A stretch of DNA of 64,000 nucleotides, taken from Candidatus Schekmanbacteria bacterium. Its GTDB lineage: Bacteria > CSSED10-310 > JACPHN01. The stretch is taken from the NCBI GenBank assembly GCA_016188575.1, contig JACPHN010000082.1, forward strand, positions 51,419 through 115,418. Reading direction: 5' to 3'. A model generated the notes under the pieces. That model ran no database searches and was not told the DNA's origin. It was given only the letters and a program-made list of their open reading frames with translations. The translations under genes and the position numbers were made by a program. This document shows, piece after piece, positions 23,514-35,628 of the stretch (the stretch's first letter is position 1; each line of letters begins with the position of its first letter).

Positions 23514-24989
23514 TCAGTCGGAATCCGCGACCTTGCCCGCGAGGTCCGCGAACGCGTCGCGGAGGCTGACGCGGGCGATGGCGCCGCGCACCTCGAGCTC
23601 GTAGCAGCGGTTCAGCAGGATTTGCAGAACCGAGCGATCGCCCTTGGGGCGGCCGAAGCTCCCCTCCAAGTTGCTTCGGCTCACGAGCTCGGCGACCGAC
23701 CGCTTGCCGTCGAGCGTCGCGAAAAACGGCGCGTCCTGCGGTGTGATCGAAAACGTGCCGCCGCTGATGAGGTTGAGGGCGTGCGCCTGCACGGGTGACC
23801 CCGAGGGCACGTAGCTCCAGCGCGGGATCGTCGTGGTGTCCCACGGATTGTAGGCGCGGGCGACGGTGAGCGAGCCGCGGCGCTCGGCGCGGGCGGAGCG
23901 ATCGACGATGAGGATGGAACGTGGGTAGACGAAGTCCAGGCCGGTCTTCGCGAAGTGGGCGGCGACCTTGGCCGCGATTTCCTCCTCGGAAAGCTGCCGC
24001 GAAGCGCCGTACTTGGTCACCGCCACGGTGAGCTGCCGCAGGTAGGCGTCGTCCATGAGCCCGCGGAAGCCGAGCACCAGCGTCGCCGCGTGGTCGGGGT
24101 GCTCGCGCAGGTGCGTTGCCAGCAGGTCTTCCAGGACCGGGCCCTGAGCGGTCCCGAGGCAGCCGATGACGAAGATCGCCTGCGCGCCTTCGGTCATCAC
24201 CGCGGGGAGCTCGTCGAGGAACCGGGCGATGAAGTCGAGCCCGAGGCTGCCGCCGTGTCCGGAGACCGGGAGCTGGAGGTCGGGCGCCATGGGCACGTAG
24301 GGCGCGTTGCAGGCGATGAGGTCGAAGTGCTCGCCCGCCGCCAGCGCGCCGCACCCGTCGCTCTCGCGGAAGGAGACGATGTCGTCCAGGCCGTTGAGCA
24401 TGGCGTTGACGCGGGCGATGGCCACCGCGCGCGGCTCGATCTCGAGGCCGACCGCCGCTGCGACGCCGCGGCGCGCCGCAGCGCGGATGGCCAGGAACCC
24501 GCTGCCACAGCACAGATCGAGGACGCGGCGGCCGGGGAGCGCCGGGATGTGATGGGCCAGGCGATACGAATCGGCGCCGAGGTAGACGGCGAAATCCTCA
24601 TGACGCGTCTCGGGGCTCTGCCGGTTCGCCCAGAAGTACTGGCCATCGAGCGACGCGAGCGCGGCGTACGGCGCGCGCACGTGGTCCGCGGCGGCGCTGA
24701 GCAGTGAGAGCCCGGCGAGAGAGTCCATGACGTCCTGCGGAAGAATCGCCCGCACGGCGGCGGCGGGCACGGCATCGCCGAGGAGGAGCAAGCGCACGAC
24801 GGGGGCGGCGGCGGCGCCGAGCGCCGCGAGTCGATGGCGCACCAGTGGCGCCTCGGATGCCGACACGAACGGCTCGCCGAAATAGGAATCGGTGCGAACG
24901 GCGCGGTTGATGTCGTCGTAGCGGATCTCGAGGAGGATGCTGCGGAACGTGCGGAGGGCGTCAGCAGCTTGTGTGGGGTCCGAGGTCAT
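23514..24989 (-). CDS. SAM-dependent methyltransferase (PrmC/HemK-like fold) with extra domains
   Basis: A 491-residue methyltransferase. The SAM-binding motif VLDLCCGSGFLAI lies near residue 172. The catalytic NPPY-type motif is present as CNAPYVP, typical of enzymes that methylate a planar amide or amine. An N-terminal helical part (about 1-150) resembles the substrate-recognition domain of such proteins. The C-terminal 100 residues (TLDGKRSVAELVSRSNLEG) look like a small winged-helix or PqqD-like module. The ATG at 24989 has GGAGGA seven bases upstream. The target molecule is unknown. Confidence 0.7.
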   Translation of the reverse strand: MTSDPTQAADALRTFRSILLEIRYDDINRAVRTDSYFGEPFVSASEAPLVRHRLAALGAAAAPVVRLLLLGDAVPAAAVRAILPQDVMDSLAGLSLLSAAADHVRAPYAALASLDGQYFWANRQSPETRHEDFAVYLGADSYRLAHHIPALPGRRVLDLCCGSGFLAIRAAARRGVAAAVGLEIEPRAVAIARVNAMLNGLDDIVSFRESDGCGALAAGEHFDLIACNAPYVPMAPDLQLPVSGHGGSLGLDFIARFLDELPAVMTEGAQAIFVIGCLGTAQGPVLEDLLATHLREHPDHAATLVLGFRGLMDDAYLRQLTVAVTKYGASRQLSEEEIAAKVAAHFAKTGLDFVYPRSILIVDRSARAERRGSLTVARAYNPWDTTTIPRWSYVPSGSPVQAHALNLISGGTFSITPQDAPFFATLDGKRSVAELVSRSNLEGSFGRPKGDRSVLQILLNRCYELEVRGAIARVSLRDAFADLAGKVADSD

Positions 24990-25029
24990 GAGAGATCCTC
25001 CGGGAGAGAGGAGATGCGGGCTCTTTGCG

Positions 25030-25060
25030 CCCCCCGCTCGTGCGGGGAGGCGAGGTGGCG
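25030..25060. repeat. GC-rich hairpin of the intergenic repeat family
   Basis: CCCCCCGC-TCGT-GCGGGG followed by AGGCGAGGTGGCGGG, the same hairpin core as the other intergenic repeats. Confidence 0.5.
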
Positions 25061-25068
25061 GGTCGCTG

Positions 25069-25113
25069 AAAAAAATTTGGCGCCCGGCCGAGATCCCAGC
25101 TCGACCGGGCGCC
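25069..25113 (-). terminator. Terminator of the TPR chaperone gene
   Basis: On the minus strand GGCGCCCGG (25113-25105) pairs with CCGGGCGCC (25087-25079), with an inner CGAG/CTCG pair, and is followed by AAATTTTTTT. This is a strong intrinsic terminator about 25 bases after the stop codon. Confidence 0.85.
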
Positions 25114-25136
25114 CAGGTTGCGGAGACCTGCCGGTA

Positions 25137-25628
25137 CTAGGCCGTTGCTTGCTTCGCGGCGTTGTCGAGCATGTCCTTCACGACCATCACGAGGGCGCGG
25201 GCGCGCATGGCGGCCGGGCTCTTGCCGTTCGGATCCAGCTCGATGCAGCGTTTGAAGTCGCGGCCGGCCTCGGCCAGGAAGCCGCCCTTCAGGAGGATCT
25301 CACCGCGGTTGACGAGAGCGTACTCGCTGTCGGGCTCGAGGCGGAGCGCCTCATTGAGCTGCTCGAGCGCGTCGATGTCTCGGTTTTCCCGCATGTAAAT
25401 GGCGCCGAGGGTCGCGCGAACGTAGGCGTGGTTGGGGTCCATGGCGCGCAGCCCCTCGTACACCGTGCGCGCCTGGTCGACCTTGCCTTGGTCGAGCAGG
25501 GTATGACCGACTTGAGCGATTCCGGCGTAGTCTTCGAGCGACACGCCTTCGAGCTCGCGAAGCGTGATCTCTCCCTTCACGAGTCGCTCGTAATCTTCGG
25601 GGCTGTAGCCGTTACCCGCCTTGGCCAT
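25137..25628 (-). CDS. SycD/LcrH-like TPR protein, probable type III secretion chaperone
   Basis: A 163-residue TPR protein of the size and repeat layout of SycD/LcrH class II chaperones, which hold translocators before export. TPR helices include YAGIAQVGHTLLDQGKVDQA, VRATLGAIYMRENRDIDALE and YALVNRGEILLKGGFLAEAG. It is clearly paralogous to the protein at 45009-45500, which stands beside sctV: both share GAIY-R-, NRGE-L- and the ending MRARALV. The start has GGAGG seven bases upstream. Its own promoter (25670-25698) and terminator make it a single-gene unit next to the DUF1521 protein, a plausible client. Confidence 0.72.
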   Translation of the reverse strand: MAKAGNGYSPEDYERLVKGEITLRELEGVSLEDYAGIAQVGHTLLDQGKVDQARTVYEGLRAMDPNHAYVRATLGAIYMRENRDIDALEQLNEALRLEPDSEYALVNRGEILLKGGFLAEAGRDFKRCIELDPNGKSPAAMRARALVMVVKDMLDNAAKQATA

Positions 25629-25669
25629 AGAGTCACCTCCAAAAAACGGTGAGAAGCGTAGGTGCCGAC

Positions 25670-25698
25670 CTTATAGCACTCGCCTCCCGACCTGTCAA
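25670..25698 (-). promoter_or_regulatory. Promoter of the TPR chaperone gene
   Basis: On the minus strand TTGACA (25693-25698), 17 bases, TATAAG (25670-25675). Near consensus. Confidence 0.8.
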
Positions 25699-25701
25699 GA
25701 C

Positions 25702-25728
25702 AAAAAAAGCGGCGCCCGAAGGCGCCGC
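25702..25728 (-). terminator. Terminator of the DUF1521 protein gene
   Basis: On the minus strand GCGGCGCC-TTCG-GGCGCCGC is followed by seven T. A perfect 8-bp stem with a stable tetraloop, 80 bases after the stop at 25809. Confidence 0.92.
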
Positions 25729-25808
25729 GCGACTGGCCTGCCGGCCGATCGTAGAGCACCCCGGGGGGTGGGGCGAGCACCGCCCGCCACACCCATCGGG
25801 GCTCCGGA

Positions 25809-27776
25809 TCAGACGCGGAGGTTCTGGATGACTGCCTTCAACGTGTCGTGCTTGATCTTCGACAGGTTGGTCAGCATGCTGACGAGCTGGTTCTGGCGCT
25901 GCATCTCGTCCTGCATCTTCATCATTGCGATTTGACCAGGATCTACGCCCTGAGCAGCAAGGTTGTCATACTTGGCATTCTGCGCCGCGGAGGATTGCGC
26001 CTGGCCGGCCTCGAACTGATTCCAGAACTGGTCCATGCTCGAGCCGCCTTGCGGGGCTCCGAAGTTTGGAACCATGTTGCCACCAGCCGGGACCCCGCCA
26101 CCGCCGCCCGCGACCTGATTCGGGTTGTAGCCGAACTGGGCCGGGTTGAAGCCCTGCGCCGCGCCGGCGTAGGTCGGGAAGTTGGCCTGCGCCTGCTGTC
26201 CGCCAAACTGGTTGTAGGCCATCTGGTTCGCGTAGTTTTGCGCGGCCGGATTTTGCATGTTGACGCCGGCGTTGGCGAGCTGGTTGCCCGCGTTTTGCAG
26301 TTGGCCGAACTGGCCGCCGTAGCCTTGACCGGAGTTGTTCTGCAGGAAGGTCAAGAGCTGCTGCAGGTTGCGGCCGAGCTGCGCCTCTTGCGCCTGCTTC
26401 GGGTCGAGACCATTGTCGACGAACCGCTGCAGATCAGGATCCAGCGGGAGCTGCTGCCCTTGCTCCGGGGGAGTGGCGTGGAAGAAGTCCGCCAGGTTGT
26501 CGTAGTGCTCGGACTCGTTGGGGTTGAGGTTGCGGTAGCCACCCGTCGGGGGGGTTTCCTGCACGAACAGGTCGGCGATGCCGCCGCCCTGGCCGGCCGG
26601 GCCGGGGTAGCACACGGTGCCGTCGGCGGTCGCCTGGTCGAACGCCTTGCCGCCGCTCTCGTGGAAGTCGACCGCGTCCTGGCCGGCGTTCGCAGAGACG
26701 TACTGGTCACCAGAGTGCACCTCGACGCCTTCAATCACGCCCTGCGGGCCGGTCGCGTGCATGCTGACCTTCGACCCATCGGGAAGCTCGATCGACAGGT
26801 TCTTGTCCGGCCAGAAGTAATCGGTGTCCTTGTTGAGCCCGCCGTCGTTGTCCGACTCGTCCACGTGTGGGTCGCCCCAGTGGTGAGAGACGTTGCCTTC
26901 GGGATCGGTGATCTTCACATCGTAGTAGGTGCCTTGGTCCTCGAGCTCGACCTTGTACCCGCCAGGCGTGGTGATTTCCTGGTTGCCGGCTTCGTTCTTC
27001 TCGACGCCGAGCTCGGTGGGAATCGTGCCGCCGGGGCCGACCGGCTTGTCGCCGTTCATTTGGTCAGCCGCGATGTTGTCAGCCGTATAGGGGTCGAGAG
27101 CTTCGGTCAGGGCCCGCTTCACCGAGGCGGATTCTTGTTCGCTGAGGCCACCGGTGTCTTGCTTGTTGCCGCACGCGCCATCGATCTCGCCCTGGGCCTT
27201 GCCCATGGCTTCGTCGATCGCCGCGGTCAGCTCTTCATCGGTGATCTTGCCGTCCTTCTGCGCGTCGAACAGCTTGTTGACCAGGGTGTCCTTGACTTCC
27301 TGCTCGTTCTTGAGGTTGTCGGGGATGCCGATATCGTGGACGATCTTGTTGATGTCGACGTCATCGACCGCCTTGCCGAGCTCCTTCATGTCGACCTTGC
27401 CCAGGCCGCTGCGGGGATCGGTCCGCATCTGATCCTGCAACCCTTGCTGGCCGCCTTCGAGCATCTGCTGGAGCTGCGGGGGAAGCTGCATGCCGCCGCC
27501 CTGCGCCCACTGCGGCAGACCCTGGGGCTGGCCGTAGCAGCCGAACTGGCCGGGTTGCGCGAAGTTGCCAAAATCCGGCTGAATGCCGCCCATCTGTCCG
27601 GGCTGGCAGCACCGGCTGGCGATCGGATCGTTGGCGAGGTTCGAGTACATCGCGCTGATGAGGGCCTGCTGTGCGCCCTGAATGTCGCCGCGGGCCAGTG
27701 CTTGACCGACACCGGCAAGCGCATTCTGCATCTGCATCGCGGCGGCAAAGTTTTGCTGTGGGAACTGTACGCCCAT
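25809..27776 (-). CDS. Candidate type III effector with DUF1521/MIIA autocleavage motif
   Basis: A 655-residue Gln/Asn/Gly-rich protein without a Sec signal. Residues about 265-400 resemble DUF1521, the metal-ion-inducible autocleavage (MIIA) domain known from the rhizobial type III effector NopE1. The cleavage motif GDPHVD is present exactly at residues 301-306, in SHHWGDPHVDES. An EF-hand-like loop (DAQKDGKITDEE, residues 171-182) lies before it, and another Gly/Asp loop precedes that. The C-terminal part is low complexity (about 480-610), ending in a helical, charged segment. The start has GGGAGG seven bases upstream. The gene lies between a small gene and a SycD-like chaperone gene. Function as a secreted, Ca-triggered self-cutting protein is inference. 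Confidence 0.75.
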   Translation of the reverse strand: MGVQFPQQNFAAAMQMQNALAGVGQALARGDIQGAQQALISAMYSNLANDPIASRCCQPGQMGGIQPDFGNFAQPGQFGCYGQPQGLPQWAQGGGMQLPPQLQQMLEGGQQGLQDQMRTDPRSGLGKVDMKELGKAVDDVDINKIVHDIGIPDNLKNEQEVKDTLVNKLFDAQKDGKITDEELTAAIDEAMGKAQGEIDGACGNKQDTGGLSEQESASVKRALTEALDPYTADNIAADQMNGDKPVGPGGTIPTELGVEKNEAGNQEITTPGGYKVELEDQGTYYDVKITDPEGNVSHHWGDPHVDESDNDGGLNKDTDYFWPDKNLSIELPDGSKVSMHATGPQGVIEGVEVHSGDQYVSANAGQDAVDFHESGGKAFDQATADGTVCYPGPAGQGGGIADLFVQETPPTGGYRNLNPNESEHYDNLADFFHATPPEQGQQLPLDPDLQRFVDNGLDPKQAQEAQLGRNLQQLLTFLQNNSGQGYGGQFGQLQNAGNQLANAGVNMQNPAAQNYANQMAYNQFGGQQAQANFPTYAGAAQGFNPAQFGYNPNQVAGGGGGVPAGGNMVPNFGAPQGGSSMDQFWNQFEAGQAQSSAAQNAKYDNLAAQGVDPGQIAMMKMQDEMQRQNQLVSMLTNLSKIKHDTLKAVIQNLRV

Positions 27777-27918
27777 TCAAAATCCTCCCTGAAAGTAGTC
27801 AGGCTACACCAACACTCCCTGGCACCGTGGCTATCTCTTTTTTTGCGCCGGTACTCGGCGCCGGCCTCGCTGCCAGGACTCGCTACGGTTATCGACGAAC
27901 CACTGCAAAAGTTTCCTG

Positions 27919-28086
27919 TCACGCCTCCTTCTTTTCCTTGACCGGTACCATCGTGGCCCGGTACACGCCCCCGACCTTGTCCAGGCGGTAATCGGCGATC
28001 TCGCCCTTGCTCTTCATCTCCTGCAGCATCGCCTCGGCCTGTTCTCGGGTTTTCCCCGCGAAGCTGATGTCCGGCACCTTGCCCAT
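27919..28086 (-). CDS. Small hypothetical protein, 55 residues
   Basis: A 55-residue charged protein (MGKVPDISFAGKTREQAEAM, then LDKVGGVYRATMVPVKEKKE). The ATG has a perfect AGGAGG six bases upstream and a strong promoter at 28135-28163, so it is very likely translated. It has no membrane segment or known domain. It is the first gene before the DUF1521 protein (142-base gap), probably in the same transcript, and could be a chaperone, regulator or small subunit for it. Confidence 0.7.
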   Translation of the reverse strand: MGKVPDISFAGKTREQAEAMLQEMKSKGEIADYRLDKVGGVYRATMVPVKEKKEA

Positions 28087-28134
28087 AGTGAGCCTCCTGG
28101 TTCGTTGTGGACATGACGAAAAGCGACACCAGCA

Positions 28135-28163
28135 CTCATAGCGAGTCAAGTCGAACATGTCAA
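28135..28163 (-). promoter_or_regulatory. Promoter of the 55-residue gene and DUF1521 gene
   Basis: On the minus strand TTGACA (28158-28163), 17 bases, TATGAG (28135-28140). A second TTGACA lies about 22 bases further upstream. Confidence 0.75.
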
Positions 28164-28229
28164 ATGGCCGAGCGGACTTGTCAAGAGGTGGCGTGGCGCG
28201 TGGATCCACCGCCTGGATCGGCCTCCGCC

Positions 28230-31200
28230 CTAACCAGGCGAGCGACCCGGCGAGCAATCGCCGGGGAGGTGCCCATGGTGGCGCAACCAGGCCTGTAGGC
28301 CCTCCGGAATTGTCCGGAGCAGCTCGCCGCGGAAGAGCCGCTGGCCGGCCTCGTATGCCTCTTGGGCTTGCAGAAGATTCGACACAGCGGCCCTGAACGT
28401 GCCGCCAAACGTACTGCTTTGACCAAGCGAGTTGATCAAGTGCTGTACCTCCATAACGGATTCTCGCGCCGACATGCCGTCCATCAAGCGCAGGTGCCCC
28501 TCGGCGCAGTACGCCAGTAGCAGCCACTGGGTTTGGCCGAGCCGACGTGCAAGGTCGATCGCCTTGCGGGTGTATCCCTCCACGGTTTGCCGCCTCGTGC
28601 CGACTCGACGCTCCAACGTGGCGAGGTAGCACAAGGACTGAATCTGGAATTGAGAGTCCTTTGATTCGTCGCAACGCTGCTCCGACTCATGCAAGGTCCG
28701 CCGCGCTTGCTCTACCTCGCCCACGGCCGCCAAGAGAAAACCTGCGTTGCCAAGGGTGGGTGCAAGGAGCGCGACCTCTCGAGCGCGTTCATAGACCGCA
28801 ATCGCCTGATCGTAAAGGTGTCTCGCCTGCTCCAAGTTCCCTTCCGACTCCGCCAAGAGCGCCATGGACGCCTGGCAACGAGCAACCCCAACCTCATGTC
28901 CAATCTCGCGCTGAGTGTCCATGGCAGATTGGAGGCACGCCAGGGCCTCTTGATGCCTGTCCACACTCAGGAGCATTCCCGCCTCGTTGGCGAACGATAG
29001 CGCCTCTCCAGGCTTGTCACCACTGGCCCGGCCCAAGCGCCGTGCCTCGCGCTCGAGCTCAATCGCACGGTCCACGTCCGTCATGCGGAAAACCAAGGCC
29101 AGGTTGGAAGCGGTTACCATCTGCCCGCGCAAATGGCCCAGCCGCCGAAAGATGTCGCGGGAGCTTTCCAGATACCGCTCTGCGGCCGCCAGGTCTCCTC
29201 TGGCCCATGACGATACCCCGAGTATTCTCAGGGCCATGGCCTCCGTCTCTTCGTCTGGGGCGCTCTGCAGGTGGCACAGGGCGGCACGGGCCGCCACCTC
29301 CGCCTCGTCGAGCCTTCGAAGCATGAACATGCCCGCCGCCTCCGCCACGCGCACCCGCGCCTCGTAGCGCGGTTGCCCGCACCCAGGCGGTGCCGCCAGC
29401 GCGGGCCCGATTACCTCGAGCGCCTCCCGAGGCCGCGTGTGCGGGATGAGGATGCGGCTGACGAGCTCCAGCCTGACCTCGATGCTCTCCTCGCTCTGCG
29501 CGTCCGCCAGCGCCAGGTACTTCCGGTACCGCTCTTCCGCGAGCGCCGTGGCGTAGCGCTTGCCGGCCTCTCGCGCCACCGCCAGATAGCACGTCGCCGC
29601 GGCCTCGAGCTCCTCGGCGAGCTCCCAGTGCCGCCCGAGCTCGCCCTCCGCGACGCTCTCGCTCGCCGCCTTCCGCGCGGCCGGCGCCGCCGCGATCCGG
29701 CGGTGTAGCCCTGGCCGTTCGCCCGCCTCCACCAGGTCGTACGCGACCTCGCGCAACTTGTCGTGGAGGAAACGCAGCGTCTGCCCGTTTCCGGCGACCT
29801 CCAGGACTTGCCGGCGCAGCAGCTCCTGCTGCTGCTCGACCGCCTCCTCGAGGCTCGTCCCGCACAGCTCGGCCAGCAGCTCACCGCCGACCTCTCGCCC
29901 CACGGCCGCCGCCGCCTGAACCATGGTTCGAACCGCCGCCGGCAACCGCGCGAGCCGTTGCTCGACGACCGCGCGGATCGTCGTCGGCAGCGCGAGTCGC
30001 GCGAGCGCGTCCGCTGCCGTCGCTGCGGTCACCTCCGGCGCGAGCCGCCACCGCCCCTCCGCCGAGCGCGCCAGCAACCCCGCCTCGACCGCGCCGCGCA
30101 GATACTCGGCCAGAAAGAACGGATTCCCCTCGCCGTGGCGCCGCGCGAACGACACGATGCCCTCGTCCGGGCGGTGCGCGGCCAGCATGTCGGCGACGAT
30201 GCTGCCGACGGCTTCGGGCGCCAGGCCGCCAAGCCGCAGGCACGACACGTTCGGCGCCGCCGCCAGCGCCCGCAGCTCGTCGCCGGCCTCGTCCGCGCGG
30301 TAGGTGCAGGCGACGAGAACCGCACCCTCCCGCCGCTCAATCCGCTCGGCGAACGAGCGCGCGGCTCTCAGCGTGAGGTCGTCAGCCCACTGCAGGTCGT
30401 CGATGACGAGAATCAGCGGCTCGTCCTCACCGTAGGCGACGAGCGCCTCCCACGCGGCCGCGAACAGGCGCTGCTCGGCGGCGGCCCCGGGCAGCGGCGC
30501 GGCGTCCGGGAGCTCCGCCTGGCCGGGCACCGAGCGCAACGCGGGGATGACCGCTTCCAGGACCTTGCCTCGCCGGCCGAGCACGCGCGCGGTTTCCACC
30601 TTGCCCCCCCTCGCGGCAGTGATCCGCCACGGCGAGCAGCGGTCGATGGAGGCCGCGCAGCGACCGCGGGTCATCGGGCAGGCATTCGCCGACGAGCACG
30701 GGAACCTGGCGGCGAGCCGCGTACCGGGTCGCCTCCATCGCGAGGCGCGTCTTGCCGACGCCGGACTCGCCCGCGATGAGCACGACTGCGCCCATTCCGT
30801 CGTTCAGGGCGGCGATGTGCTCGACGAGCCGGCCGAGCTCCGCGGCCCGTCCGGCCAGGGCCGGCCGGTAGAGGTAACTGCGCGGCGCGGGTGAGCTGGC
30901 CGCGAAGCCGTTGTCGGCGCCGAGATCGGCGGGCACCGCGGCGACGTCCGTGGCGTGGCCGACGCGGTCACGAGGCGATTTCTCGAGCAGCGCCAGGATC
31001 AGCGCGTCGAGTGCTCCGGGCACGCCGGAGGCCAGGCTGGACGGCGGCGCGGGCCGCTCGCGCAGGTGGCGTTGATGGACTTCGTAGGCGCTGCCTCCAA
31101 CGAACGGCACCCGGCCGGTGACCGCCTCGTAGAGCATGCAGCCGAGCGCGTAGAGGTCAGCGCGGGCGTCGACGAAATCGCCGCTGATCTGCTCCGGGGA

Positions 31201-31911
31201 CATGTACGAGATGGTGCCTTCCGTCTGCCCGCCGGCGGCGAGGACCTCACGCCCGCTGCTTCCTCCGAAGTGGGCGGCCAGGCCGAAGTCGACGATGACG
31301 GGCCCACCGTCGGGGCGCAGCAGGACGTTTTCCGGCTTGATGTCGCGATGCACCAATCCCTCGCCGTGAAGATAGGCGAGTGGCTAGCACAGCCGCCGGA
31401 AGCAGGTGAGCACCTGGCGCAATCCGCCGTCGCTGCGCGGGTGGTGTGAAGCGTCGTCTGCCCGCGGCGGCTGCCGGTCCGTGTCTGGATCGCCGAGGCG
31501 GTGGCGGCGCGTGCTCGCTGCGGTGACCGCGGGGTGGCACGTCCACCAACTCGTCGGCGCGCTCGAGATCGCGGAGCTGGCGATCACTCCGGCGGCGCCG
31601 CCCTCCTGCCGAAACACTGCGCGCAAGCTCGTGCCCGTTACGGCTTCCATGGCATACCACGGCGCGCCGTCCTCGATCCCATCGGCGAGGATGCGCACGA
31701 TACCGGGGTGGCGCAGGCGCGCGAGGGCGCGGATCTCGCGGCGCAAGCCCGCCAGCCCGAGCTCGCTCACCACCCGCACCGTCTTCAGCGCGACGACCTG
31801 CCCCGAGCTTTCCTCGACCGCCCGGTACACGGTGCCCATGCCGCCTTCGCCGAGCGGCGCACCGAGCACGAAACCCCTGATGGTGTTGCCCGCTTGCTTC
31901 CCCGATCTCAT
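28230..31911 (-). pseudogene. Degenerate Ser/Thr kinase - AAA ATPase - TPR gene (tandem copy)
   Basis: A close copy of the intact gene at 31951-35628, broken in two places. The N-lobe (GEGGMGTVYRAVEESSG, VALKTV) runs to a TAG at 31384-31386, where the intact copy has TCA for Ser. The C-lobe ([18 protein letters not shown]), the Walker A loop [11 protein letters not shown] and the start of the ATPase follow in one frame. A run of seven C at 30604-30610 (six in the intact copy) then shifts the frame for the remaining ATPase and TPR part, which ends at 28230 with LRTIPEGLQAWLRHHGHLP. No single product can be made. Fragments might still be translated, and the ATPase-TPR part has a long open frame. 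Confidence 0.85.
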
Positions 31912-31950
31912 GAAGGATTGGCGCCTCCGGGCCGGTCGCCATCCACTTGC

Positions 31951-35624
<3,674 letters not shown>

Positions 35625-35628
<4 letters not shown>

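Noticed and set aside
27835-27875. Terminator near 27840 with T run and GCGCCGG hairpin
   Set aside because: The T run precedes the stem on the plus strand and would be an A run after it on the minus strand, so it fits neither direction.
25848-27941. 697-codon plus-strand frame opposite the DUF1521 protein
   Set aside because: Looks impressive by length and is Leu/Val-rich, but it mirrors codon bias of the minus gene, which has a ribosome site, promoter, terminator and the GDPHVD motif.
31384-31386. TAG in the kinase copy as a recoded amino acid
   Set aside because: The intact copy has an ordinary Ser there, the gene has a second lesion, and nothing suggests amber recoding in the window.
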